Assembly (NCBI GenBank): GCA_963995505.1
Contig: OZ023184.1
Span: 2,542,001-2,606,000, forward strand
From: Hypericum androsaemum
Lineage: Eukaryota; Streptophyta; Magnoliopsida; Malpighiales; Hypericaceae
Direction of reading: 5' to 3'
DNA: 64,000 bases
Part shown: positions 1-12,070 of the stretch, one piece after another
How the letters are laid out: each line of letters opens with the position of its first letter
Numbering within the stretch: position 1 is the stretch's first letter
Position numbers and translations under genes: made by a program
The notes under the pieces: generated by a model
The model's database searches: none
What the model was told of the DNA's origin: nothing
Seen by the model: the letters and a program-made list of their open reading frames with translations, nothing else

Positions 1-1052
1 TCAATTTCTCAAAGTTTTAGTAACAAATTGACCTTTTCTCAAAACATTTTTTGAAAGAGTACTATCACGCATTTTTTTATAGGTACATTTTTATTAGGGT
101 CTCTCTCCAATAATTTTTTTTACATTAGTAAGATTTGAAATCTAAAATCTTTCAAAAATTATAAATTCATATTAGTTGGACTAACTTCAATTGATAATTT
201 TATTCCAAAATACTTTCTCATAAGCCTTTACTATTGAAAACTGATTTATATTTCTATAGACATACGGAAGATTACACTATTGAAAAAAAATAAAACAAGA
301 AAAGGCCCCCTAAAAAAATTACCTACTTCCCTCTCTTCTACCTACATAATTAGAGAAAACTCCTCGTATGAAAAGTGGATAGTTGATGAACCCATTTATA
401 ACTAAAATAATTTCCTCAAAAAAAATTATAACTAAAATAACACTACACAATAACGAACCTTAGACTTCTATCTATTCGTAACAATTTTATGTCATGAGGT
501 CAAATACCCTTTGATATTACATATTTATTTATCTTGACATTTTAGTTGAATATGAAAATCTTCGCCGTGAATCAATCACGTGATATATTGTTATTAGATG
601 ACTCATCGATTCATGGCACAAGAAGTAAAATCAAAATTGAGCATATTGGACTTAATAAAATCCGTTTGAGGAGCGTAGAGAACCCCACATGAAAATTATT
701 TACGTTTTAATCTAATTTTTAATTGAAAGTACTTAACTTATCAATTGTCTTTAGATTTTTGTCTTAAATATAAATATTCTAAACGTATGTGCCATTTCTT
801 GGTGACGTCAGCACCAAATGTTTTTATTCCTACTTCTCAAAAACAATATTTTTGTTCCTTCAACATTTTTTGTGGGTTGATTAGATTGTCTAATTCAGAG
901 TTTTCATTTTTTTTAGTTTCTTTTTTTCTTGTATTGGAAAAACGCAAATTGAACCCTGAGGTTTTAGATCCATTGTTAGTGTTATTAGTTTATTTTTTCT
1001 TACATTTAAAATAAATTTGTTTTTTGGTGTATTTTGGAGTAAATTTTTACTT
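1..1052. other. AT-rich intergenic DNA
   Basis: This stretch has no open frame I can assign and many homopolymer runs. I see no recognisable gene, RNA or terminal repeat in it. It lies to the left of the first Mutator-like element. Confidence 0.5.
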
Positions 1053-2284
1053 GGGCAAATTACTACAGTGTTCCTCGTTTTTAACTAAATCGCTATTTTA
1101 TCTTCCGTGTTTCAAAAATTATTCTTTGGTCATCCATTTTAAATTTTATTATACTCTTAAATCTATCATTGACGTCATCAATTTTTTTTGTAATTGGAAT
1201 GATCAAAATACCCTTAAAAGTAAAAAATAATAATCTCCTTCCCCGGAGCTCCACCGCCGGCAACAACAAGAAGAAGCAGATGACGACGGTGCCCTCCCGA
1301 TGCCGTCGGAGTGGGTAAGGCTCCACTTCAGAAGCCCTTCCCAGTTGGGTCCCTCTTTAGCCATTCTTTACTTCAAAAATTAACTTCAAAGGGTTGGAAT
1401 AGCTAATTGGTGATTAACTTCACCGGCCACGAGTCTTCGACGAGACGGTGGCCCACCGTCGTTGGCCAAGATTCGCCTGGTCCTCTGATGCCAACTACAT
1501 CTGCGCTTCGGGCGATGGGAAGAAGCCAGAGGGGAGATCTGCCCGGCTGTCGGCGGAGGCGGATCCTGATCCGAGGAGGAGAAGGCGAGGCTGCTGCAGA
1601 TGAAGACCACCGAGACGACGACGTTCCATGACGTCATGTACCACTCCGCCATCGCTTCCGACTTCAAGGACCGTCCCGATCTATGAGGCCGTAGAATATA
1701 TTTCTCTAGAATTAAATTAAAAATATTCTCACTGTTGGAGCCGCGTGAAACGACGACGAGAGGGGTATTGTGCGCTCTGCCTGTAATCACCAAGTGAACC
1801 ACTAGGTTAATTGAAGTAATTAATGTACGGGTTGAAGTATGATTAGGATCGTTGGCCAAGATTTGCCATAATTGCAATCTGAAGAAGAGAGCGAGAACCC
1901 TAAACCGGAGTTCCTTCTCCCTCCCGTCCATTTCTTTTAAGATTTTTTTTTTTAATTCTCAGGGGAGGACTTTTTTTTTTAAGGGAAAAAGAAATAGTGG
2001 TGGCAGTGGCGGTGGCAGTAGATACTTGCTGTTTTGGTTGGAATATATATATTTTTTCTCCGGAGGACTTCCTTCTGTTTTGGTCAATGTCGACACAAGG
2101 ATGAAGGTGGATTTTTTTAAAAGGGTATTTTAGTCATTTCAGTGACAAAAATAATTGATGACGTTAACAAGGGACCCGAGTGTATAATAAAATCAAATAC
2201 GAAGGACGGGAAAATAATTTTTGAAATTTGGAGAATAAAATTGTCGATTTAGTTAAATACGAAGGACACTAAAGTAATTTTGTC
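1053..2284. mobile_element. Mutator-like non-autonomous element with GC-rich interior
   Basis: The left end, starting GGGCAAATTACTACAGTG, is matched in inverted orientation by the right end, which reads GACAAAATTACTTTAGTG on the minus strand. The resemblance continues inward through AACTAAATCG and a TTTCAAAAATTATT-like stretch, so the terminal inverted repeats are long (well over 100 bp) and diverged. The interior from about 1230 to 1700 is markedly GC-rich and protein-like, as in Pack-MULEs that have captured gene pieces, but I do not recognise the source gene. No transposase is visible and I found no target-site duplication. Its ends resemble those of the elements at 10808-11945 and 27019-27842. 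Confidence 0.55.
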
Positions 2285-2580
2285 TTCCAGCTCCTACGCT
2301 CTTCCCCGTGGCAGCGTGATTCTCATCCCCTTTCCAAATTCGTTTGGTTATACCCTTTTTCTCCCCAAACAAAATTGGGTTATTTTTTTAATTAGGAATG
2401 ACAGAAAAACTTAAACTCGATGACAAATTCAAATCTTATTTTACTTACCTCTATTCCCTCAAGGTGTAAGTGTTGTATATTTCATCCTTTAAAAAATCTT
2501 AGTTCGCTATTATTTCTTTTTTTTTTAAGAATTTTTACTTAATAGTAAAGACCGAAAGAAACTGAAAGAAAAAATCATAG
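2285..2580. other. intergenic spacer
   Basis: Short AT-rich spacer between the Mutator-like element and the LINE relic. I see no coding or structural signal in it. Confidence 0.4.
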
Positions 2581-3630
2581 CAATGATCACTCACAGTCCA
2601 CTTATTATTTCAAGCATTTCATTGATCAATGTGGTTTAATTGACCTGCCCCTTCATGGACGCAAGTATACTTGGAGAAGAGGCAATTCGACAAAGTACAG
2701 GAGAATTAATTCATTTTTGGACAGATGTGTGGTTGTTTGACGGAATTCTTAGAGTCAACTCAGAAATTGGCAAGAATCATTGACTGCGGTTACAGGGAAC
2801 ACTTGGGATAGAAATGGATATTGTCTTGGCGTAGAGCCTTACTTGCATGGGAAGAAGAGGAAGAGGTAGCCCTGATGCGATTGCTTAGGAATGTCATTCC
2901 AGGTGGGACAAGTCCGAATATGCTACGATGGCAATTTTTGGGGGAAGATGACTTCTCTATTTCTGCTCTGAAGATGAAATATTACTCTAGTTTATAAGAC
3001 TTTCAGCCCTGTCATCTTGCACCTCTAATTTGGACAGGTAAGATACCGTTTAAAGTGGAATATTTCATGTGGATTGCAATAAAAAGTAAGTTGCTCACTA
3101 GGGATGTCCTCGTTCGAAGGCATAGATTGGATCCTTGGGACTCACTTTGTCCAATTTGTGGTGATATGGATGAAACCATCGATCACTTGTTTCTCACATG
3201 CAGTTTTGCCAATTCAGTTTGGAATTATTTTGCTCGCAAAGTTGGTGTATTTTGGTGTGAGAATTCTTCTTTCACAGATTTTTTGGAGGATTGGATGAGA
3301 CTCGTGCATGATACGATGATCAAGAACGTTTGGTTTGCACTCTTTGGAGCGATACTTTGGGGACTTTGGAATATGAGAAACCGAGCGATATTTCAAGGCG
3401 AGCGGTGCAACAGGGAACTTCTCATCCATGCTATTACTGGACAAGTTCAAGAATGGCTTACATGGTCAAATTCTATAGCAGATATTGGTCCCCAAAATTT
3501 AGTTTTGTACATGAAATCTCTACGCGATAGGAGAGATTACCATTGAAATTAACTAGTTGTGTAGGATTAGTACTATTTCATGTAATTATTTTAGATTTAT
3601 AATATTAATCTATTTACCAAAAAAAACTGA
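2581..3630 (+). mobile_element. LINE (L1-type) relic with internal deletion
   Basis: The left part translates to an endonuclease-like tail: FIDQCGLIDLPLHGRKYTW, then SFLDRCVV. It jumps straight to the C-terminal part of a LINE ORF2, so the reverse transcriptase core is missing. The open stretch 3055-3546 carries the zf-RVT zinc-binding motif (CPICGDMDETIDHLFLTC, with Cys and His ligands) and ends with a conserved QEWLTWSNS block. The same block occurs in the LINE pieces at 9885-10060 and 12069-13406. Frameshifts and stops occur before 3055 (for example after KYYSSL). The 3' end finishes in an A-rich tail after TTTACC near 3615. The element is dead. Confidence 0.8.
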
Positions 3631-5100
3631 GATCTCCCTTTTTTTTAGTTTGGATTGCAGTTGACATCTTTAACTGTGGGCGAAGCAAAAATGTGACTTC
3701 GTTTCTTAGTTGTATTTATGAACAAAATATCTCTTGTTGAGGTTATTTTTTAGATATATGCGTTTTTTTTCATCCTCCAGATTCTCCAATTTCTCCACTG
3801 GCGTTTTTTTTTGCCAATGAACATTTTGAAACTCACCAGATAAAAAATAAATAAAATTTGGGTGAATTTGGATTTAAATTTCTTAAACAGACAGAATTGG
3901 GTCCTTAAAAAAAATATCACTTGAATCGCCTTAGTTAAGATATAATAACTCACTAATAAGTGTTTTGGGTATATGAGATGTATAAGTAAGTTTGTAAATG
4001 TGAAAGTTTTTCTATTACAAAATAAAAACATTAATTGCAATCCATTATTATTTAAGAAAAATCCATATCTATCCTTATTCTTGTAGAGTTGACAATTAAT
4101 TAATCCACTTATTTGATCTAAATTTTCTTCTGAATCTATTATAATAGTAAATAGGATTCTCAAGGACATTCACATTCTTAGAGTCCGATAATTGTGGGCT
4201 GGTCTTCAGGTTGAGGTTTTTGGGTTAGGAGTTCGGCTGTTCTAGTTAAGGTTGGGTGGCTTCTCTGTAGATAAGTAAGGAGTCGTTCCCTCGTTTATTT
4301 ATTTATTTTTTTGCTTCTTATTCTTCTTTTTAATAAAGTATTTTACCTACCCAAAAAAACTGCGTCAATTGCTTCAAACTTCAATTCTCTTCTCATTAAT
4401 TAGATTTTTCGGTCATAGTAATCATTTGAAAAACATTTATTATTTTGACTGATATTTTCAGTTAAACATAATCACAATTTTCTCTTCTCCATAGTCATCA
4501 TATTAATGGTCGTCATAAATGAGTTTCGGCTGCAAATCAAAGTAAACGCATATTTATGGAAGGTAAATTATTTATGTACGTACATGACAATTCCGCTAAC
4601 TAATACTTAACTTATCAGAATTATTACTAAAATGGCAGTTTGATAATCTAATCTGAAATTAGTCACCATGGAATTTTAATCCGGAACCAAATACGACTGC
4701 ATAAAATCAACATTGTTCAAATTTTCATATATTTCTCCTATCGAAATATGTCGATATCTGTCTTACATAACGTAAAGATAATAATAACCGTAAGAACTTT
4801 CTCTCAAAGCTCATCACTCTAACTTCAATCAATATCGGATCATAATTATTATCAAAAGAAAACATCTTGTTAACATGTACTTCGAATCTACATCATACTT
4901 ACGGTAGACAGATTTTCTACACTCAACTCTTATTATGATGTAATATTTACAATGTAGATGTCGTTAGGAACCCGAAACTCAAAACCAAAAGGTCAGCATT
5001 GACCCAGAAGCCCATGGTTTTAGTTAGGACGTAATATGAAAACAGCAATTTCCCCGTAGTTGATCCAATTAGGATTAGCCCCCACCAAAAGGAAAAACAC
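3631..5100. other. AT-rich intergenic DNA with a possible LINE tail
   Basis: No gene is visible. Around 4190-4360 a G/T-rich stretch ending in TTTAATAAAGTATTTTACC and an A-run resembles the 3' tails of the LINE copies in this window, but no coding part is attached. The rest is AT-rich. Confidence 0.4.
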
Positions 5101-5107
5101 TTTCCCC

Positions 5108-5318
5108 ACCAACCACAACCTCACTATCACACACAACACACAATCACAGACGTTGTTCCTACACCACCAGTCAAATTTTACCCTTCTCCTCCATAGAAAC
5201 CACACCTATAACTATCACCCTCATCACAGCCGTTGATCCTAATATGATCGACGGCCAGCATTAATCCTCAACCAACCCATTTCCCTTCCCCTGCCCACCC
5301 CCCTTATGCTTACCTACC
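5108..5318 (+). promoter_or_regulatory. AC elements (R2R3-MYB sites) upstream of PAL
   Basis: Three AC-type elements lie 430-640 bp before the PAL start: ACCAACCA at 5108-5115, ACCAACC at 5271-5277 and ACCTACC at 5312-5318. In phenylpropanoid genes these are the classic binding sites of lignin and flavonoid R2R3-MYB factors. The motifs are seen directly; their use in this gene is inferred. Confidence 0.7.
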
Positions 5319-5566
5319 CAACAACACTTGCACAAAAACTATAACGACGTGGTCATATTCTCCTCCAATATTTTCTTGTCAATACTATATCCGAGTACCC
5401 ACTAATCCGATTAATCTATATTTAACACGAATAGAATACTATTGTATTTCCAAAGGTTTAACTCGAGACCTGTTAATAACACATCCAACCATACACTAAT
5501 TAATATTAAATATTAAATATTAAAAAAAGGGGTTATTCAACGAAACGCCTCTTACTAAGCAAACTC

Positions 5567-5574
5567 TATTTAAA
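5567..5574 (+). promoter_or_regulatory. TATA-like box of PAL
   Basis: TATTTAAA lies about 170 bp before the PAL start codon. A leader with a CT-rich microsatellite (about 5647-5665) follows it. Confidence 0.6.
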
Positions 5575-5744
5575 CCTCGCTTAGAGAGCATCTTTTCTCC
5601 CTCAGGAAGCCTCTCACCCACTTCTACATTTTCCCATCTTCCTCAATTCTCTCTCTCTCTCTCTCCTCCCTTCGACCAAACCAAACTCCCCTTTCCAAAT
5701 ACCTTAAGACACAAGTAACTCCCATTGTAATAAAAACATCGTCC

Positions 5745-8700
5745 ATGGAGCCAGCAATTGCGCCGATCAACGGAACCCACCCCACGAATGGCTTCAAGGA
5801 CGACGGCCTGTGTATGACCGCCCCGGCTCGGACCGGAGCCGCCGCCGCAGAGCCGATGGTCGATCCTTTGAACTGGGGAGCCCTTGCCGATTCGATGAAG
5901 GGGAGCCACCTGGAGGAGGTGACGAGGATGGTGGAGGAGTACAGGAATCCGGTGGTGAGGCTGGGCGGGGAGACACTGACCATAGCCCAGGTTGCGGCCG
6001 TGGCCCGCGGGTCCCGTGCCAATGTCCAGGTGGAGCTGGCAGAGTCGGCACGGGCCGGGGTCAAGGCCAGTAGCGACTGGGTTATGGACAGCATGAGCAA
6101 AGGGACCGACAGCTACGGTGTCACCACCGGGTTCGGTGCAACCTCCCACAGGAGAACAAAACAGGGCGGTGCCCTTCAGAAAGAGCTCATTAGGTCAGTT
6201 TCCTTGATTTGCTTACTTCGTTACATTTATTTTGTTCACCTTTTTGTGTCAACTTTTTGTCGCTTCAGTTTTGTTTTTGTTCAGTCGCTAAATACATATC
6301 CGGAAAATGAATCTTCACCTTTTTAATGGGAAAGTGCATAGTAAATATTGAGGTCATCGGCTTTTATATGGAGGAGTCATCAGTCGATATAGAAAAGATC
6401 ACTAAATATTATTCTATATGTCGATAAAGAAAATTTACCTACCAAAAAAATCGTCTAGTTAATATTAACTTGTCTTAGTTTTCTCAGAAAATGTATTTTT
6501 CTCGAATTTAGTTAGATCGACATAGTTCATATTTTCTATCGTAAATGTTAACATGAAAATTTACTTATATATGTGTCGTTGAGCGCGTTGAAATTATTAT
6601 ACTGTGGAAATTATTTCTTTGTCTTATCTTAAACGAGTCATAGAAATATTTCAATTAGATACTATCAAACCAGAGAGAAAATTGTAAGTTTTGGAAATAT
6701 AATAGTGTCTTACAAGTCTTGTGAAACTGATCGGTGTTGGTCAGCCCGTGAGTGATTGGACGGGGACCACCGGTCCTCAGGTTCGCGGGTTCTTAGCTCC
6801 GAGTCGACTCGGGCGAGTCGGTGACTCAGGATCCCTTCGAACTCGGGAGTCCCGGGTCATTAACGATTAGGTGGGAGTCGCCACGCGAAACTCGCCGCAA
6901 AGTCAAGGGTGGATTAGTAGATATGACCTCGGTCAATATTCCAGCGCCTTAATTAAAGATTATTTATTACTCTTTTTGGCGTAGTTTGACCACCTAATAC
7001 AATCTTTTACCTCTTAATTGGGTTCACGCTTAAAAGCTGTTGGGTAGGACCTTGTTTCATGATCGTAACATAAATATGACTCGTTAAATTTCACGGATCT
7101 AATCATTCTTTACATTAATCGTAGATCATAAGTTGGATCACACCACAAATCTGATTTGGTACTTCTTGCAATCTAATCATTCTTTACATTAATCGTAGAT
7201 CATAAGTTGATCCGATACTTTTCATTAATTAGTATGTTTTGGCTGTTATAAAGTAATTAAAGAAACTTGTTTTGGGATCTGCGGCAAGGCCATAAAATTT
7301 ATTTAATTGTTGGTTATCTAATATTTTAGTAGGGTCAATATTATTTATTTCTTAGACATATAGGTGAAAATATAATCTAAAATTTTAAAACTTATGAGTG
7401 CTTTTTAATTAATTAATAAATGGGACAGGTGTTCCCATACTTGGATCGCATTTAATTGTTAGTCACAAAATTTATCAGAGTTACGTAATCATCCCCAAAT
7501 TATCATTTCTTTTCACTTTAGTCCAAACCTAACCAGTTTCAAACTTGTGCAGGTTCTTGAACGCCGGGATCTTCGGAGTCGGGGTGGAGACGTCCCACAC
7601 GCTCCCCCAAACGGCGACGAGGGCCGCCATGCTGGTGAGGATCAACACCCTCCTCCAGGGCTACTCCGGTATCCGGTTCGAGATCCTCGAGGCCCTCGCC
7701 AAGTTCCTCAACCACAACATCACCCCTTGCCTCCCCCTCCGCGGGACCATCACAGCCTCGGGCGACCTCGTCCCGCTCTCCTACGTCGCCGGACTCCTAA
7801 CTGGCCGTCCCAACTCAAAGGCCATGGGTCCCGACGGGGAAATTCTCACCGCGGTTGAGGCGTTCCGTCTTGCAGGGATCGGAGGGGAGTTCTTCGAGCT
7901 GCAGCCTAAGGAGGGGCTTGCACTTGTGAACGGGACTGCTGTCGGGTCCGGACTCGCTTCGACTGCCCTTTTCGAGGCGAATATCCTTGCAGTGTTGTCG
8001 GAGATCCTTTCGGCCTTGTTCGCTGAGGTGATGAATGGGAAGCCCGAGTTTACTGACCACCTGACGCATAAGCTGAAGCACCACCCGGGCCAGATCGAGG
8101 CCGCGGCGATCATGGAGCACATTCTCGACGGGAGCGGTTACGTCAAGGCTGCGAAGAAGCTGCACGATATTGACCCGCTGCAGAAGCCGAAACAGGACCG
8201 TTACGCCCTCAGGACCGCGCCACAGTGGCTCGGCCCCCCTGTCGAGGTCATCCGGTTCGCCACCAAGATGATCGAGCGCGAGATCAACTCGGTCAACGAC
8301 AACCCTCTGATTGATGTGTCCAGGAACAAGGCCATCCACGGTGGGAACTTCCAGGGGACACCGATCGGTGTGTCGATGGATAATGTAAGGCTCGCGATCG
8401 CGAACATCGGGAAGCTGATGTTTGCTCAGTTTAGTGAGCTTGTCAATGATTACTACAACAACGGATTGCCTTCCAACCTGACGGCCAGCAGGAACCCGAG
8501 CCTCGATTACGGGTTTAAAGGTGCGGAGATCGCGATGGCCTCGTACTGCTCCGAGCTGCAGTACCTCGGGAACCCTGTCACGACCCACGTACAGAGCGCG
8601 GAGCAGCACAACCAGGACGTGAACTCGCTCGGTCTGATCTCGTCGAGGAAGACTCAGGAGTCGATCGAGATCCTGAAGCTGATGTCGACCAGCTTCCTGG

Positions 8701-9302
8701 TGGCACTCTGCCAGGCTGTGGACCTGAGGCACATCGAGGAGAATCTGAAGAGTACTGTAAAGAACACGGTCAGCCAGGTCGCGAAGAGGGTGCTGACTAC
8801 GGGTTCCAATGGCGAGCTCCACCCTTCGCGGTTCTGCGAGAAGGACCTGCTCAAAGTGGTGGACAGGGAGCACGTCTTCACCTACGCGGACGACCCCTGC
8901 AGCGCGAACTACCCGCTGATGCAGAAGCTGAGGCAAGTCCTGGTCGATCACGCGCTGGCCAACGGGGAGGGCGAGAAGAACACGGGTACCTCTGTGTTCC
9001 AGAAGATTACCCTGTTCGAGGAGGAGCTCAAGGTGGTGCTACCAAAGGAAGTCGAAGGCGCGAGAGCGGCACACGACAATGGAACTTCGCCAATCCCGAA
9101 CAAGATCAAGGAATGCAGGTCCTACCCATTGTACAAGTTTGTGAGGGAGGAGCTTGGGACCAACTTGCTTACAGGGGAAAGGGTCACATCTCCAGGGGAA
9201 GAGCTTGATAAGGTGTTTACTGCAATTTGCCAAGGGAAGATCATTGATCCAATCCTGGAATGCCTCAAGGAGTGGAATGGAGAGCCTCTGCCTCTCTGTT
9301 AG
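5745..9302 (+). CDS. PAL: phenylalanine ammonia-lyase
   Basis: The enzyme deaminates L-phenylalanine to trans-cinnamate, the first step of phenylpropanoid synthesis, in the cytosol as a tetramer. Exons are 5745-6193 and 7553-9302, joined in phase 2 inside an Arg codon, the usual PAL intron site; the product is 732 residues. The MIO-forming Ala-Ser-Gly is at 218-220 in [14 protein letters not shown]. The catalytic-loop Tyr is Y124 in [13 protein letters not shown]151 in FLNAGIFG is the Phe typical of PAL rather than of the His-type PAL/TAL. The C-terminus ends EPLPLC. No stop or frameshift is present, and coding DNA is strongly GC-rich against the flanks. The intron (1359 bp) is AT-rich but has a GC-rich patch near 6730-6900 that looks foreign. 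AC elements upstream suggest MYB control. It appears functional. Confidence 0.97.
7097..7209 (+). repeat. 39-bp direct repeat in the PAL intron
   Basis: The same 39-bp sequence, beginning ATCTAATCATTC, occurs at 7097-7135 and 7171-7209, separated by 35 bp. It appears to be a recent local duplication inside the intron. Confidence 0.8.
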
Positions 9303-9884
9303 AACGTCTTTCCTTTTTTTTTGTTTTCTTTTCTTTGGACTGAACTCCATGCAATATTTAAATTTGTTCTTAATCATCTCTTCCGGTGTAATATACTTCC
9401 TTCGTGCAAATGTATGGATGGACGGTGGCCTTTGTTTCTATAACTTTGAAAATGGAGAAGAGAATAATAGCTTTGTACCAAGTTAATTACGGCTTCAGCT
9501 TTTTGGATTATCATATCAAATATTGTTTATGTTAACTAACTAGTTCGTATCTGAATTAGTGAGAATTATTCGCTAAGTCAATTAGATTTATTAGTTAATG
9601 TTTGAGCAGAGTAAAGTTGCAAAGTAGAAGTTGTATTGACATAGTAAAAACAATTAAAACCTATGCGGATGTTATCCAAGAGTTAATTTCTAGGTTCCTC
9701 TACAGGATTTCCCTCAACTAGTTCTCACCCTATACAGGGAAACCAACCACCAAAATAAATCTAGCTAGGTAACATTGACTTCCAATAGGATAATTAAATC
9801 TTGGTTGCCATATTTCCTATTGGTGTTGGACTATAATAACCATTCTTGTACTTGTCGTAGAACAGAACACATGAAAAATTCTGT
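9303..9884. other. PAL 3' region and AT-rich spacer
   Basis: The first 100-200 bp after the PAL stop are T-rich and probably the 3' untranslated region. Nothing else is recognisable before the LINE fragment. Confidence 0.4.
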
Positions 9885-10200
9885 GGAAAATTTGGCATCA
9901 CAGGAACAAAATTATCTTTGACGGGAAAGGGGCCAATCAGGAGGAGGTGATCAATTCGATTATCTTTCATGGCCAAGAGTGGTTGACGTGGGCGAATTAC
10001 ATGAGCGGTATCGGTAATCAACATTTGCTTTCGTATTTGGAGTCCACTATTGTAATTTGATGGGGTATGAAAGAGTGTGAGAAAGTATTGAACCTTCGGT
10101 ACCTGGTGGCCATTTATGGTAAAAGCCACTTCACTTGTGATGTACATTATTTTCCATTTGATTTATCAAGGAATTTATATCCTTCTTAATTATTATATTG
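9885..10200 (+). mobile_element. LINE 3'-end fragment
   Basis: The plus strand translates to LWKIWHHRNKIIFDGKG, then a QEWLTWANYMSGIGNQ block. It corresponds to the C-terminal tail of the LINE ORF2 seen at 3055-3546 and, on the opposite strand, at 12250-12450. Only the last 60 or so codons remain, so this is a 5'-truncated or decayed copy. Confidence 0.75.
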
Positions 10201-10539
10201 GACTTTTTATGCGTGTATTGACTCTTATATCTCCAAGACGGACATTATCACAAGTAACCTATCAATATTAGCTGTTGGATCAGTGTGTACATTGGACAGC
10301 TGCAAAAGTTTATGACAGCAGGTTGCAAGTCAAGCAAGATATGGTAATCGGATTAGCATGTGCCCCTCCAAAGATAAACAGCTTCCTTTGAACACCAACA
10401 CCCCGATAACTGCCTTGGTCGATCCCGAACTGTTAAACTTAAAATTTTCATATCCATCAGCTTGATCCTAAGGTATCATTATAGTTACCCCAAAGTATTC
10501 CAGCATAGGAACAAAACAAAGATATCCATCAGCTTGACC

Positions 10540-10807
10540 CTGTCCTTCCAAAGAAATTATTGTCCAACCATCCGGCACGTATGTAAATTGTTGTTGTAGT
10601 ATAACCAAATATTTTGAATTTGTATCTTAAAAACCGAAGTACATATTACCAGGTTGCCGGTCCAGGTTGGGTTATGGGCTACTCGCTAGACGATACAAGT
10701 CAACCATGTTACTAGTGGTGAAAATCTACAATTCACTCTACTATAAAAGTGTACGTGAGGGAAGTGATTAAAAGTCAAGACACATCAAGGGGGATAATAA
10801 ATAAAAG
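10540..10807. repeat. duplicated segment, left copy (filled site)
   Basis: This AT-rich stretch matches 13590-14085. Shared blocks include CAAATATTTTGAATTTGTA and AAAAGTCAAGACACAT followed by AATAATAAATA. The match resumes after the Mutator-like element with ACTTAAATTAATAATTAATA near 11960. The two copies are therefore paralogous, and the element sits inside this one. Confidence 0.75.
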
Positions 10808-11945
10808 AGCAAATTGTCCTCAGGTCCTTGTTGTTTGCTTAAATCACTATTTTTGTCCCTGCTATTTCAAAATAAAATTTTGATCCCCTGATTTGCTTTT
10901 ATTATACTCTCAGGTCCCTCCCGGATCCACCGCTGATGTCATCAATTTTTTAATCAATGAAATGACTATTATACCCTTACGTTTAAATAATAAAAAAAAC
11001 AAATATATCTCTCTCCTTCCTCCACCTTCTCCGGCGAGAAAGCCACCCTCCGATCATCTTCTCCGGTGCTCCGGTCATCTTTTCTAGAAATAAAATTTTT
11101 CCGATCAAACCAAAAGATTCTAAAAAATTGCTGCTCACTTACCGATGACATCCATCATCTAAACCAAACGAGGATGGCCTGGCCGGGGTGGTGCCGTAGT
11201 CCTTGACCTCTTCGGTGGGGAGGGTGGTGCAGGGGACGAGGAGTGGATTACTGACGAGGAGTGGGTCGACGCTACGAGGGTCAGCGTCAAGGACTGGGTC
11301 ACCACCGTCCAGAACCTGTACCCGTAGACCACGATGTTGAAGAGGAGGAGCGGCCAAAGAACTTGGGACGAGGAGTGGGTCACCGCCGTTTGCTCCCGGG
11401 GACTTCCAATTCCACTTGGTACAATTCCCATCGATCGGCTCCAACTTCTACTTTCATGAACGAAAGAGGGATTGTACGACGTCGTCTCGAAGCCCGTGAC
11501 CGTGAAGGAAGACCCCATTTTTGGGGAGAGAGAGAGAAAGGGACTCAACGTCCACCAGAGGTAGAAGCCGATGGCGGCTTCCAGCTCGGTTCGCCAGTGG
11601 TAGAGCCGTTGCTCTCCCGCCGGCGTAGTGACGAGCTTGCGGTGAACTACGAGGCACTGGTGTTCGGTCGACGACGACCGTTGAACGAGACATGGCTCAA
11701 TTGGCATTCATGGTGGACCAATTTGCCATCGATGGTGGTGGCCGGACGGAGGAAAGATTGTTTGTTTTTTATTATAAGGGTAAAACTGTCATTTTGAAAT
11801 TATTTTGACCGATGACATCAGCAGTTGACTCTTAGGGACCTTAGAGTACAATAAAAGTAAACTAGGGGACTAAAGTTTCAGTTTTGAAACAGCAGGGACA
11901 AAAATAGTGATTTAAGCAAACATCAACGATCTAGGACAATTTGCT
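10808..11945. mobile_element. Mutator-like element with long terminal inverted repeats
   Basis: The left end, AGCAAATTGTCCT followed by GTTTGCTTAAATCACTATTT, is mirrored nearly exactly at the right end read on the minus strand. The inverted repeats run on through TTTTGTCCCTGCT and a TTTTATTGTACTCT-like block, about 200 bp in all. The middle (about 11160-11720) is GC-rich and partly open on both strands, suggesting captured gene sequence of unknown origin. No transposase is seen. The empty paralogous site at 14060-14140 defines the borders, but I could not find a clean 9-bp target duplication. Confidence 0.7.
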
Positions 11946-12053
11946 TGAATCGCATGCCACTTAAATTAATAATTAATAGTCAAAGCCCTTCAGAAACTCG
12001 GAATTAGAATATAGTTATAAAAGAGAAAATCCCATGTCACTAAAATTAATATT

Positions 12054-12070
12054 CGTTAACGTGACAGTTT
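12054..12070 (+). repeat. target-site duplication of LINE, left copy
   Basis: TCGTTAACGTGACAGTT here matches TCGTCAACGTGACAGTT at 13407-13423 with one mismatch. The T-run that follows is the LINE poly(A) tail read on the opposite strand. Confidence 0.8.

Noticed and set aside
1386..1931. 181-codon minus-strand frame inside the Mutator-like element
   Set aside because: It runs from interior into AT-rich arm and has no recognisable domain. At most it contains a captured gene scrap.
7815..8951. 378-codon open frame antisense to PAL
   Set aside because: It lies wholly inside the PAL second exon on the other strand. It reflects GC-rich codon use and has no domain.
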